This document shows positions 37,592 to 49,769 of a DNA stretch of 64,000 bases, one piece after another; within the stretch, counting starts at the first letter, position 1; every line of letters starts with the position of its first letter. Source of the DNA: Eunapius fragilis. Taxonomy: Eukaryota; Porifera; Demospongiae; Spongillida; Spongillidae. A program made the position numbers and the translations under genes. The notes under the pieces are model-generated. The model saw only the letters and a program-made list of their open reading frames with translations. It had not been told where the DNA came from and ran no database searches. The DNA lies in contig OY811990.1 in the NCBI GenBank assembly GCA_963681505.1, positions 1,210,179-1,274,178 of the forward strand, given 5' to 3'.

Positions 37592-38090
37592 ATGGCAATA
37601 AAATGGGCAAACAAGAGTGCCCAATATACCATATATATGGATTATGATGATCGCCTCGCGAACCTGGGTTTACAGTCCTTAGAGTACAGGAGAGTCTTCT
37701 ACGACCTTGTCATGTGCTACAAGATCTATAATAACCTGGTTGATTTACCTTTTGAGAGTTTTGTCACCAAACCGGCTAGGCCGTATTCCATCCGAGGTCA
37801 TCCTTGTATCCTGCGATCCAAACATTTACCCCATTATGCATTCCGAGCGCACTTTTTCACTGAACGTGTGATACCTATATGGAACCACTTACCTCAAGAT
37901 GTTGTCACTTCATTGAACATTACAGTTTTTCGTACCCGTCTTAGATCTGTTGACCTATCACCCTTTTGTATGTTATATCCCTTCCATGATTAGGCAGTTT
38001 GTAAGTGCACGTACACATCGTGCCACTACTTGCCTTTTTGCATATGTATGTGTGTTTGTAATCAATCAAATCAAATCAAATCGAAATGGC
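37592..38090 (+). mobile_element. 5'-truncated non-LTR retrotransposon 3' end
   Basis: The open frame (about 37630-37993) has YDDRLANLGLQSLEYRR, CYKIYNNLVDLPFESF, RGHPCILRSKHLPHYAFRAH, FFTERVIPIWNHLPQDVV and FRTRLRSVDLS, the C-terminal end of reverse transcriptase proteins in Jockey/CR1-type elements. The short 3' UTR ends in an AATCA-type microsatellite (about 38060-38085), as expected for such elements. Everything upstream is missing. Confidence 0.8.
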
Positions 38091-38979
38091 GGAAAGGCAC
38101 ACAGACCTTTGACAGCCTGCCCACAATAATCAAACTCACAATCTTTGGGCATTTCTTCTTCGTATTGCGCTGACCACCATTAGATCCGAGACCCTGTTGT
38201 ATAATCATGGCGAGGCCGCGATCGGTATATTTTAAAATAACAGAAACCAGTATCGAACTTTATACTAATTGTGATATATATAAGACCGAATAGCTTGTTT
38301 TATATCGAAATGCTAGGCACATGACCTGGTGTGGGTGGGGCACTTGAATGATTATAATTGATATGAATTCGTCCGGACCACACATATGCGATCGATCGAT
38401 GACTTTGAGCTACAGAAGCATTGAATTTTTTCCAGTGAGTGTGGCAATAATTCTTAAATCGCGTAAATTAAGCCCGAGTTGCCCGCCATCTTAGCGTTTT
38501 TAATTTTCCAGAAGGTTGCCAGTATTTAATTCATTTAAAAATTCCAATGGTGAAGATAGAAGAGCCACGGCCTTATTTGTCAAGGCGGATGAAATGGCAC
38601 AATCGATCAATTATCATGTTTCGCGTTATATATGGCTATAGGACGATGACGAATAGTGCGTTTTAATTAATGCTTGCATGCATCCACCCATAACCACTAT
38701 TTTCATATAAAATCGGTTCTTTCTCCAATCCCATAAATTCATGATCTCGATCCCCTTGATAATTGTAATATTTTTGGTAAGGTAATAAATTTTTTAATGT
38801 ATCTATGTAGAGCCAGTAGTGTATTTGAATACTGATGTCAACATCATAACAGACAACATAGGCTACCTGTCAGAAAAGGGGGCGTGTAAACTTGCTAGCA
38901 CTAAACATGTCATTCTCTCTTCCTAAGCTCAGTATCCATGTCTGTTTGGTGCATAACATCTCAGCTGGTGGAGTTGGTC
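38091..38979. other. No gene seen
   Basis: AT-rich, no conserved frame, no clear repeat. Confidence 0.5.
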
Positions 38980-39335
38980 GCTTGAAGTGGTCTACTTCAG
39001 GTGGTTCCCATGGCTTTGTGCTGCTGTCTGCTGGTGTTGCTGAATGAGGGGAGATTCTTGATTGAGATTTGACTGCTGGCAGGGTTCATCGATGAAGACG
39101 TTTGGTGTGCACCACTTTTGTGCGTTCTCCATTAGCAATTTCCACGGTGACTGGCTATTTCATACTCCATACTGTCCAGTTTCCCTCCCATCTCGGATCA
39201 AGTTTGCGTGCTGTGGGCACTGAAAACCAACACCAGGTCCCCAGGATTGATCGGTCTCTGCTGAATGCGTGTTATAGTCACTTTCCGCCTATGTGCACAC
39301 TCAGCAATATGGGCCTCCAGGTCCTGTAGCTCAGC
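38980..39335 (-). mobile_element. Ty3/Gypsy polyprotein relic (integrase C-terminus)
   Basis: Read leftward across at least one frameshift and one stop, the segment gives HRRKVTITR, PGDLVLVFS, LDPRWEGNWTVWSM, PVTVEIANGERTKVVHT and RLHR. This is the GPY/F-type end of Gypsy integrase. No LTR or protease/RT region was seen. Confidence 0.65.
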
Positions 39336-40339
39336 CATGTTTGCTTGTAGTACAGCCTGGTATATGATGTGGCTTCATAATTTTTTGGGGGGAATAAAAT
39401 ATTTGACTTGAGATGTTTTCCACACATCAGAAGGGATGGGGGAACTTCAGTGGAGGTGTGGGTGGCAGGTCAATACTACGGTGGCCCTGGAGGTCGCGCG
39501 ACCAAACATTGGACGACGCGCGATTGAACAATATAGCAACGGTCCGATTCTGCGATCAAGCAACGACCCGAATCCGCTATCTAACAACGGTCAATTTTTG
39601 AGATCTAACAACGGTCAATTATTGGGATCTAACAACGGTTTATTTTTGGAACCTAACAACGGTCTATTTTTGAGATCGTACAGCGGTCCATTTCTCCGGC
39701 CAAATGTACTATGGTATATATACAACGTGCATGACGTCATATACATACAATAGCAAAAAGGTCAGCTAAATAGTATGGTTATGAGAGACGATCCTCTAGT
39801 CAACCGTAAGTTATGGTGTATCACCATCAGGCAAGAATGTGCATGTATACGCATATGCATGCAGGACTAGTAGTGCGATACTGGAGGCAACAGAAGACAC
39901 TCCTGGCCATACTCGCTTACATTGTATCTGCTGCAGTTCACCACGTGGCTGTTGGGTAAGCGTGTATGATGCAGGCTACATTAGCGCAGGACCAGTAAAC
40001 TAGGGGAGCATCACATACCTTCAGGTTGACATGGTTCAAGAAAAGGCTCTCTGCACTGGGGCTAAAACGGCGTAAGGTTGTGGAAACACGCCTTACACTG
40101 ACTAATACATCAGGCTATTAAGGTCTGTACTTTGCGAATATACAGAGTGGTGTGACGTATCCAAATCGAGGAGCCATAGAATGAGTTGCAAACGTCCAAC
40201 TGCTGTCTTGAGTACCGGGCAATGTGGCGATTGCTTCAAATGAATATACACATTAAGTGGTGCCCCATATTTTAGTGAGGTACACATGATCACTGTCTTC
40301 ACTCATCTAGATCAACTGTGATGATGCTACTTGCCGTAA

Positions 40340-40735
40340 TGGATCCTGTTGGCTCACGGCTACGTAGAGTAAAGAGACTGACAAGGAGAACCTACGTGAA
40401 TAAAGCAACGAATTGCCACCATCATCCGGCAGTTCATGCCGCTATATACTTGTTTTCATTGCAGGGTCCAAATTGGTGTTAATTGGCACATCGACCGGTA
40501 TGACATATTGAAACGTTTTGGCTTTCCAATTCATGCATATGCTTGTATTGATGGGTAAATATTTGTACATATCAAGCTTCATAATATTAATGTACACTCA
40601 TGAATATGATTCCTCCAGGTTCTCACGGAAGATCCTTTGGTTGGAACTAACTTCTACTAACAATGACCCAAATGTGGTGGTCAAGTTCATTTTGGATGCA
40701 GTGGTAACATTGGAAGGTAGTTACAGGTCTTGATA
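40340..40735 (+). pseudogene. Integrase core domain gene relic inside the TIR element
   Basis: The frame gives MDPVGSRLRRVKRLTRRTY, then GPNW, a small indel and stop, then WHIDRYDILKRFGFPIHAYA and CIDG. A short intron follows (GG|gtaaat at about 40553 to ctccag|G at about 40618), then FSRKILWLELTSTNNDPNVV. This is the catalytic-core start of the same integrase family as 27817-29263, but a different subfamily (DPxG..R, RYDILK). Only the first catalytic Asp region survives and the rest is absent. It is dead. Confidence 0.75.
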
Positions 40736-41388
40736 GCATATGCATGCTGCATGTTTACATGTTTGTGTATGTAGTATAAGTGTGTCATATTTACATGGTG
40801 CATGTGCTAAAATCGATCTGACATTTGTTTGTCGGTTGTGGTCACCCATTTCATTTATGCGTGTATGGTCTTCATAGCTCTCCTCCGGTTTGCGTTTTCT
40901 CTGCGGGGCTTGCAGTGATTGTAGGGATTTTCCTGACGACGACGACGACGGCGATTGTCCGCGCCGCGGGGAGTTCGCTGTTGCAGATGTTCGTCGCGCT
41001 GAGATTGCGCGCGTTTGAGGGCTGTACGCAAATCATCTTGGAAAGATGCATCATGCAATAGGGAATCGCGACTATCCTCCTTTGACATATGTTCAGTTGT
41101 ATATAAATGATGAATGCAAAAAATGAAAGAATAATCATCAAATGTTTTTGTTTAGGGAGTAAACAATGTTTAATGTTTTGATGAAGGGCGAATGGTTGTA
41201 CACCTACCCCCTGCTTATAATTAGATGTAGCATCGGAAAGCATGTATCGATTAAAAGGGGAACATTGTCTAAGGTTAAAGTAGGACTAGCCACCTGCCTG
41301 TCGGCAACTCCCCCTTCTAAACATACTATCCCAAACTAGATTGTTCCTTTGTCTGGTTCCAGTTACTAATTGTATTGCTATATATAAC

Positions 41389-41687
41389 AAGTAAAAAAAA
41401 AACATTCTCTAACGGGAGAGTTGTTGGTATACAGGATTGACCAATGGTGATGTAAAAAGCATGGAAACAAGAGTGGCAGAAATTTTACTGGAGAATTAAA
41501 ACTGATATAGGCCTATTTTTAGCCCATTACTCAGGCATGCGCTGTTATTTTGTGAGTGTGTTAAATATAGGCCAATTTCAATTTTCCAGTAAAATTTCTG
41601 TCACTCTTGTTTCCGTGCTTTTTACACCACCATTGGTCAATCCTATATACCAACAACTCTCGTTAGAGAATGTATTTATTTACTTGC
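41389..41687. mobile_element. Fold-back MITE, family 1, nested in the TIR element
   Basis: The arms are inverted copies from CAAGTAAA and AACATTCTCTAACGG through GGTGATGTAAAAAGCATGG, AAACAAGAGTG, CAGAAATTTTACTGGA. It was inserted into the 3.06 kb element and is therefore younger. Confidence 0.9.
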
Positions 41688-42542
41688 TTCATAGGTTTTT
41701 TTTCACCCTGTCATAGCAGTATAGTAGTCAATGAAATGTAGGAAGAGCATATAGAATTTGGACGATCCCTTTTATCTCTTAATGCAATAACAAATAACTG
41801 TGCTATAATTCTATTGGTCCAATTCCATCATATTATACTCCATTAGTGCATGAGATTTGGGTTAATTCATACAAGGAGTAGCTATATGGGAGAAGGATAT
41901 GGTTGCAGTTATTTTCATTCACCTATAGTTCTCTGCCCTTGCAACTGCAACTAAATTCATACAGTTGCAACATACATTGTACATGTACATGGCAGGACAA
42001 GGTCCTGCGCTAATGTAGCCTGCATCATACACGCTTACCCAACAGCCACGTGGTGAACTGCAGCAGATAAGCGAGTATGGCCAGGAGTGTCTTCTGTTGC
42101 CTCCAGTATCGCACTATTAGTCCTGCATGCATGTGCGTATACATGCACATTCTTGCCTGATGGTGATACGCCATAACTTACGGTTGACTACAGGATCGTC
42201 TCTCATAACCATACAATTTAGCTGACCTTTTTTGCTATTGTATGTATATGACGTCATGCACGCTATATATACCATAGTACGTTTGGCCGGAGAAATGGAC
42301 CGCTGTACGATCTCAAAAATAGCCGTTGTTAGGTTCCAAAAATAGACCGTTGTTAGATCCCAATAATAGACCGTTGTTAGATCCCAATAATTGACCGTTG
42401 TTAGATCTCATAAATTGACCGTTGTTAGATAGCGGAATCGGGCCGTTGCTTGATCGCAGAATCGGACCGTTGCTATATTGTTCAATCGCAAAATGCCGCG
42501 CGTCGTGCAATGTTTGGTCGCGCGACCTCCAGGGCCACCGTA

Positions 42543-43077
42543 GGCGTGGCTTTCGTTGTTAGGAGTGCCTATTTGATCCTGTACTGCCTAAACCTAAACG
42601 GTGCCCCCGCCCTGTTTATGTTAAGGCATTATCTGATTTTTAAAAACACTTACTTTAGTGCAGGAGTAATTGCCCTGTGGCCATATCAATAGTTCTTATG
42701 AGTGCTTGTCCAATTAACCTATATACGATCCTATACTGCTCTCCTTTATGCACAGTTTTCTTTGTTTTTCTAATGTGGTTTATTTGTCAGATAACAATCA
42801 AATAATTTGAATTATTAGTGACCATCAATTAATTATCTATTGTGTACTCATATATTGATTTTTGAATGACAAATGTGATTACTTACAAGATAAGGTAAGT
42901 AATTTGTGCCCCCCTGTACACATATTACCCAATATGTGTACAGGTGTACACACGGATGCAAATAGACAATATTGTATCTTAATTCCCAGGGCGCCCGGGC
43001 GCTCACCAGTAGGCCTGCATGGAGCGAGACATAACTATAAATGTACTACGTGTCTCATACTATACGATTACCAAATA
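42543..43077. other. No gene recognised
   Basis: Short frames only. A small inverted repeat around GTACACATATTACCCAATAT and its complement (42915-42945) is noted. Confidence 0.5.
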
Positions 43078-43390
43078 CCATATGCATATAACTTCGCAAC
43101 ACGCGTATGACGCATACAGTTCGTGGAGTCATTTTAAAGAGCAATAAACAACATCCAATTTGAGGTTGGATTTTCCAATTATGCTGCCATTGATGCAAAT
43201 ATGTTCTTTTTTTTGCAACACAACAGTTTTCTAATTAAGGAAATAGTGTTGCCTTGCAAAAAAAAATGTTTGCATCAATAGCAGCATAATTGGAAAATCA
43301 AACCTCAAATTGGATGTTGTTTATTGCTCTTTAAAATGACTCCACGAACTGTATGCGTCATACGCGTGTTGCGAAGTTATATGCATATGG
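43078..43390. mobile_element. Palindromic MITE (family 4) with TA target duplication
   Basis: 313-bp near-perfect fold-back: ends CCATATGCATATAACTTCGC and its exact inverse, TA on both sides (43076-43077 and 43391-43392), arms of about 140 bp. A partial copy of the TCCAACTTCAAATTGGATGT-type block occurs at 46089-46125, upstream of GPCR1. Confidence 0.9.
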
Positions 43391-43576
43391 TATCTAATTA
43401 AGGAAATGTATCAAGTGGCCAATTGAATATACTTAACTTATTATTTTAAGTTATAAATAGAAATGAATAAATGCAGTGTGGAAAGATCATGATATACTTT
43501 ACAATTATTTCATAAAATAATAATAATAAGTTATAGTCAGCAGCCAGCAATCAATAATAATCTACACTTCTGTTAC

Positions 43577-43698
43577 CTTCAGTTTAGTGACTTCCTCATG
43601 CAGTGACTTCTTCAACAATGCATGCAGCCTCCTCTGAATATGCATGTTTCTTTGTACTACTGCCATCACTTCTGTAGTCATGTTCACAGGAGTGCAAT
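43577..43698 (-). CDS. Possible exon of an unrecognised gene (helical)
   Basis: Bounded by a plausible acceptor (aatcag|ATTGC) and donor (CTGAAG|gtaac). It encodes CTPVN, MTTEVMAVVQRNMHI, QRRLHALLKKSL and HEEVTKLK, which looks like a coiled coil. Further minus-strand fragments between 44150 and 45475 may belong to the same gene, but I could not join them in frame. Confidence 0.25.
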
Positions 43699-46085
43699 CT
43701 GATTAAGTCTATTTCTAAACTTTCTTTAAAAAGAAATCATCCCTCTCATGTTTAATGCATGCATGAAGCTTCTGTGCATGCATGCAATCAAAAATGGCTC
43801 GATGCTGCTCTTCACCAGAACCCCAGAAATGGAAATTGATAATTATTATGCATCACCTGGACTCTAATATTGCAGCATACCATCTGAATTTATTTTTTAG
43901 CTGCTGTATTAATTGCTCTGATGGCTATAATCCTTACATGTATCTAAATAAATCATACAATAAATAATAATATGAAATATTAAAATCACATTTACATCAA
44001 CAGCCAAATGGAACTGCTTCATTGAGAATGGTTAGTTCAACTCCAGTAAATTGTGGGAGGGAGAATTCTCTGAATGTCCTTAAATGAAAGATACTTGATG
44101 CACTGTGGTAAAACAACTTTTGCACTGTTGGCATCACTCATAAAAACTTATAGCCAGTGAAGCAGGAGCTGCAGTTGCCATCCTTGACCTTCAAATAAAA
44201 TAAAACATGCAATTGTTCTAAACGGGTAGTTTGTTGACTCTACAGTTTTAGCACAGTATTCATTAAAGGTTCCTGGTACAGGACTGAATGTACAGTCCAG
44301 AAATAGATCTACCAGGGTTTTCTCACATGGGAAGTACACGTCCCGCTCCTTAGCTTCCATCCAGTCCTTATCACCAACATTATTTGTGAAGGTTTCTCAT
44401 ATTTGCATGTTAATTGTGTTGAAACATTTCAATGAAATTTTTCCTTTTACACACTGTTTCAGCACAGTATCAACCTCATCATCTGCCAATCCTCGCAAAC
44501 CATGAAAATTGCATCCTCTACAATCAGACTTATTTGCAGATATTCCCTTGGAAACTTTTCCCTCCTCACAAATCTGAACAATTTCTTTATGCAGCTTGCA
44601 ATTACCTTTGCTTAGAGTTCATAAAGGCAAAATCATATTATCATCCAATTGTTTTTTCTGAAGAACAATATACATGGTTATGAGATTGATGAGTGTGATT
44701 AATGGTAGTAGACTCATTATTAATGTACTTGAACATGAGTTCTTCCACTCGTTTGATTTCGAAGGTGGTTCACTGTCCATATCATGCTTAGTTAAGCTGC
44801 ATAACCTCATTCGACACAAGTGCACCTGCATTCAGGAAATATCTTAAGAATAAATACTATCGTCACCGCATGCATATGACTATAACCTTATTTTGAGTTG
44901 TCATTTTGTTAGTAAATTCTGTTGCCTGGTTGTGACAATGTGCTAAATGCTGTGCTAACTCATCTGTAAGGTTTGAATACACACTCACTCATCTGAATGA
45001 AAACATGATCACTCTTCAAATCTTCATTCTCCTTTATTAGCTCCTACAGTGCAATTCTTGAATGGTTGCCACCAGTTCAGGGTGCTTGCTGTCAAGCTGT
45101 TCATCATCAGGAAGCCGTACAATTGCAACAAGTGGTGCTACATCACAAGTCTTTTATCCATCATTTCAGCCAATAATCTTACTATCTGACAACTCTAATC
45201 AAATTTTTCTTTGTAGGTAAAAGCAGGCAAGCAATAGGAATGTTGAAATTTCCTGAGGTAAGATGGAGCATACTGTAAACATGATTTGCTTACCAGCTGC
45301 AGGTAGCAAGGTGTTGGTCAAAGACTTCTGAATCAGTGCAAACCTGGTTATCATTACTGCCATTAACAGCATCAGAACCATTTTGTACAGTTTCTATTCT
45401 GATTCTCTTTGAATTAGTGGCTTTGTAATCAAATTCACGAGACATAAGTTTTATGAAACCATCAAACAAGTACAAGTTTTTCAGGGTAAATGTATGTCAC
45501 ACACTTGGTAGGAGAGTATATGGGTTAGGTTAGCCTGGCTTGGGGTAGGTATGAAGGTATGAGTTAAATTATGAGTATTGATACAAATTGACAATTTGAA
45601 ATCTCAATGCATCCGGCAAAATCACTCCTATATATCTTGATAGGTGGGTGTACTATGCCAAGATACCAGTGCTTCAGTGACAACTAACACCTTCAATTAA
45701 AGATGCCGGGGAGATTCTGTGTATTTTAAGATGAAGAAATATGAGCTCGAGATACCAAATTGGAAAAGTGATATGATATGGGAGTAAATTGACAGTGGAG
45801 TGGTGGACAGGAACATATGGTACTACTTGGTCAAAATTCAGGCACAAGGGAACCATTCTGACTGAGAAATGGGATGAGGAATCAGCACTACAACCATGCA
45901 GCCACCTTAACAAAATTATACAAGTATCAAGAAATTAAATGTGGCCATGGAACTAACCACTTGTATAACACTACAAATCGAGTTAGTATAAATATTTGCA
46001 CATGTACAACACACTGAATTCTTTACCATATAACTTATCATATGCAAAATATCTATTTCGCAAAATTGTAAACTATTTTAAATCA
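43699..46085. other. Weak minus-strand coding potential only
   Basis: Open frames at 44148-44360, 44619-44831, 45290-45475 and 45674-45913 (all minus) are AT-rich and short, with no recognised domain. Confidence 0.35.
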
Positions 46086-46290
46086 CTGGAAAATCCAACT
46101 TCAAATTGGATGTTGTTAATACGTGCGTGACATCACGCTTGGGCTATAATGCATGCATGTTCCGTTTTATAAACATATCTATCATGTGCAAATAGGCTGC
46201 ATGGACCATTTAAACAGTGCACATCTATACATGGAGCTCAGGTCTCACGTGAATTTGTGATCGAATTCATCGCGTACGTGCAGTGTCGCA

Positions 46291-47358
46291 ATGGACAACA
46301 ACATCAACAACAGCAGCTGCCTCAGTGTAGGTGAGGGAAGGATCTACATCGCCATCAACTCCTTATTCGCCTCGCTCGGCGCCCTCGCCAACCTCCTCAC
46401 CATCCTCCTCATCGCGTGGACGAGGGCTTACAAGACCCACGTCCACCGCCTCACCCTGTACCTCGCCATCTTTGGTCTCGGCTTCTCTGTGGCCGTGGGC
46501 CTCGAGGTCGCTCCCGTGGACGCTTCAGGAGACACCAACAACAGCACCGTGGAGGTGAGGGAGGGGTGGGACGAGGCGTGCGCCGTCATCGGGTTTGTCG
46601 CCCAGCACGTCGGCCTGTCGAGATCCTTGGCTGTACTCTGTGTTTGTCTCTACGTCTTCCTGATCGCAGTCTGTCAGGCGAACGTACAGCCGCGCATCTA
46701 CGAGGCGACCGGAGTGCTGATCGTCACCTTCGCACCTGCTACCTTGTCCTGGGTCCCCTTCCTCCGCCACACCTACGGGCTCGCGGGAACGTGGTGCTGG
46801 ATCAGGGACGACTGCACCGTTCAGTTCCACGACACTTTCAGCGCCCGCCTCCGCACGGGCGCTGCCGTCATTGGCGACCTCGTGCCCATCACCTTGAGCG
46901 TCGCCCTCATCGCGTCTGTGTCGCTGGTGTTCTGCTGGAGGCTTCGTTACCGACCCAACCTACGCAGGCAGCACACTCTGGCCCTCATGGAGCTCCTCCC
47001 TCTGACCTGCTACCCTTTGGCTTCGGCAGTTTCCCTCTACTGCGGTGCGATCAACAGTGTAGCTTGGCACTTGCAGTCTCGCTACGCCGGAGAGATGGTG
47101 ACCATTTGTCTCATGCAGAGCGCGGCATTGGTCCTGCCTCTTTCTTTCCTGCTGCATCCTAGCGTTCGACGCCGAATCGTCGTTCGCGCAAAGCTCTCCG
47201 GATCAAGTCGTATCCACTTGGCGGCTCAAAGACACCACACCACCACTTCTACCCGGCACGAGGGGGAACACGATCACCCCGCGAGTACAGAAAAGAGTCC
47301 ACTCCTTGCTCATGAGGCGGACAGAAATCCGCATTTCTCGAGGACAGAAGAAAATTGA
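46291..47358 (+). CDS. Intronless GPCR, cAMP-receptor/GPR157-like (copy 1)
   Basis: A 355-residue single-exon protein with seven hydrophobic segments at about 19-43, 53-72, 97-127, 138-157, 191-215, 233-252 and 267-290. The short N-terminus has an N-glycosylation site (Asn7). Cys97 at the top of TM3 and the Cys of GTWCWIRDDC in loop 2 should form the usual disulfide. The WCWI loop, the small loops and the HPSVRR helix-8 entry resemble the class E cAMP-receptor and GPR157 families rather than rhodopsin-type receptors. The roughly 65-residue cytoplasmic tail is His/Thr/Ser-rich with EKSPLL. The gene is GC-rich with C/G-ending codons, unlike its AT-rich flanks. A close paralogue lies 2.4 kb downstream on the same strand. 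Ligand unknown. Confidence 0.85.
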   Translation: MDNNINNSSCLSVGEGRIYIAINSLFASLGALANLLTILLIAWTRAYKTHVHRLTLYLAIFGLGFSVAVGLEVAPVDASGDTNNSTVEVREGWDEACAVIGFVAQHVGLSRSLAVLCVCLYVFLIAVCQANVQPRIYEATGVLIVTFAPATLSWVPFLRHTYGLAGTWCWIRDDCTVQFHDTFSARLRTGAAVIGDLVPITLSVALIASVSLVFCWRLRYRPNLRRQHTLALMELLPLTCYPLASAVSLYCGAINSVAWHLQSRYAGEMVTICLMQSAALVLPLSFLLHPSVRRRIVVRAKLSGSSRIHLAAQRHHTTTSTRHEGEHDHPASTEKSPLLAHEADRNPHFSRTEEN

Positions 47359-49769
47359 AAGTGTTTGCATAACTAAAACAATTTTTACTTCATGCGTCGT
47401 GCTGGAAATACTGCGATATACTGGCCTATGAACTTGTGCGGTAATTTTCATCCGCCCCTCCCTAGCATGCAATATTAAACATGCATGACGTGCATGTGCA
47501 CATTTATCAGCAGTTGTGCTATATAGCACCCCCCCCCCCCCCCCCACCCCCCCCCCCCCACGTAGCTAGGATTTGACCCTGATTAGGAAAGTTAAAGAAA
47601 CAACGAACTAGCGCTCAATTCGCGATTTGCAGGATCATGGACATATCTCTTTCCATAGGCAAATATGGGAGCTGCTCAAGCGCACCTCTATCTTCCCAGC
47701 TTGAGATTGTTATAGGACAGTACATTTTTACGTAAGTCCCAATAGAGGGCTTTGTTGGGCCATTTTTTCTAATGTACGAGAGAGTTTCTCACCACAAATA
47801 TTTTATTTCACCGTCTAATGCAGGCGGTCTGGCTTCCCCTCGCCTATCCCGTTCTCATCGAGTTCCTATAGCCGTGCGCAGTCGCTGGCGCGTCCTTGTC
47901 CTCGTAACGCTCCTGCCCACGACGAAGGCGACCCGAGCGAAGGTATTAGAGCCTAAGACAGTCACCCTTGAGGAGGTTTCAATTGGAACGCTACTCGAAC
48001 TCATTCAGTAAACCTAGCTGTGGAAGACAATTATAAGAAGCGACCGTGACACCACTACGGGTTGCAGTCTGATTGGTTCTCCAAAATCTAGAATCCACAG
48101 AACAAAAAAGTTCGATCTATGCGTCAGACGTAGCGGTGATGCAATCCATCGCAGCTGTTGGAATTAAGAGACTAGTTAATGCCAAGTTATTTAATATATG
48201 ACGGTTATGTAAGATATGACAGTTATAGTTAATGTCTTCAGATATGACGGTTGTGCCCCGCCTTATAGTTCATGATAAGGCCGCCTATCCCCCAGCCCCT
48301 CCCCTCAAACTTGAATTTCTCCCACAAAGCATAAAACATACATTAACCAGTCACAGTTTTCCAGTTTTCCAGTTTTCATCCATGTTATGCAGCTAGGATC
48401 TGCCGAAGCGAGATTACAATCTAAAACCATACAATTATCCACAACACGCTCGGATACAATGCTCACCTTCAAGCCAGGCCCTACAAATGGAGGAGTAGGA
48501 ATCACTGCCTTCCGGGCTGGGCGGTAACTCCGGTAAGATTTAAAAAAACTACGACATTTACTCAAACCAGTGTCAGAATGGGCATGCCTGTACAATTAAT
48601 TTATACTAACTGGATTCTTAACAATTCGAGAATGTTTTCCATTGGTGTTTATTAATACAACCCGAGAAGCAGCTATTTCGCGTCCTTTACCCACAAATTG
48701 CCACAATAACTGCAAATACAAACCTGTAAGATACAAACCTAGTTTGCATTGGCCTATACACAAAATGAATATTCAATGTGATTATCATTAGCCGTAAGAC
48801 CTAATTGTAGGTGATAATTGCTTGGAATGTGAGTGTGCGGCTGAATGTGCGGCTAACTTCAACGGGGTCAAAATGTTGAGCTCTAATCAAAACGCATACC
48901 AACAGAGTTAAGTTTTCTTTCATTCCTTAAAATTCTCGTTCTCAGTTGGCAATATGGCTGCCAATTGAAGACAGAATTTTATTAAGCGGTAGACGATTTA
49001 TTGAAGATGACATTTAATAATACAAAAGTATGGCCATATACAACAATAATACAAGTTTTAGACGGTCTGCTATTTAGCACGCGGGCGGGAGCGGGAAACT
49101 GAAGTCCAGTTTGGAGTGGCCTAACGTGGAAGCGGAACCGGGACCCAGCGAAACCACCTCCAACCACACGTAGGGTAAAACCACACTGTATTTACGCAAT
49201 ACGCAGATTCAACTTTAAACGTATCTACAATCCCGGAGAAAAATTTCTGGCACTTATACAGTATGCATGGACACTAAAGCATGGAGGACAAGCGAATAGT
49301 GAGCTGCCAATCGAGTATCATTATTGTTTTGAAATCATTATAATTACGTAACGACTAACGCAGTGGGGGGGGGGGGGGAAGCGCATATATAAGTGCCATA
49401 GTTTTGGTTTTCCGCTTTCAGTTTGGCATACAATTTGCCCTACTGGGAGAATAAGCATTTCAAAGTGGCCGAGATGTCCGTGAAAAGTTGTTAGCTTTTG
49501 GCGAGTTGTACCATACAGTGCAGCAACAACTAAGCTGTGTCATTTGGACCATAGATAGAACAATAGTTGTTCATTCATTGTATAGCTTTTAAATGGCGAC
49601 AGAACCTGTAGTGTTTTCAAGTAGTCTTGTGTTTCAAAGGTCGGTGGTTGTCAAGGCTCGTTGCTAGGTCATTATTCAATATTTCGGGGCACGAGGCTAC
49701 TGTCCGGAGTTCTGTATTACGCTTAATAAGACGTTCTATCATGTAAATATTGCCACACCCACAGTTTGA
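47359..49769. other. Intergenic between the GPCR paralogues
   Basis: Contains a poly-C tract broken by single A residues (47529-47560), a partial family-2 TIR element (48764-48868) and a poly-G tract (49364-49378). Open frames at 47772-48011 (plus) and 48305-48595 (minus) are unrecognised. The sequence just before 49770 should hold the second receptor's promoter. Confidence 0.55.
48764..48868. mobile_element. Partial copy of TIR element family 2
   Basis: Matches 7305-7421 from AATGAATATTCAA to the terminus GGCTAACTTCAACGGGGT. The other half is absent. Confidence 0.75.

Larger units (their letters stand above)
39479..42540. mobile_element. 3.06 kb DNA transposon with half-kb TIRs, TA duplication and an integrase relic
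   Basis: The termini are inverted copies: left arm 39479-39993, right arm 42001-42540, beginning CGGTGGCCCTGGAGGTCGCG. TA flanks each end (39477-39478 and 42541-42542). The arms carry subterminal repeats of a GGTC..ATTTTTGGGATCTAACAAC type, about 24 bp, several times. The interior (39994-42000) has an integrase relic at 40340-40735 and a nested family-1 MITE at 41389-41687. The superfamily is not clear to me; TA duplication with long arms is not diagnostic. Confidence 0.85.

Noticed and set aside
46331-47162. Second and third open frames overlapping the GPCR genes (also 49786-50645)
   Set aside because: GC-rich coding sequence leaves other frames open by chance; only the 7TM frame has a protein pattern.
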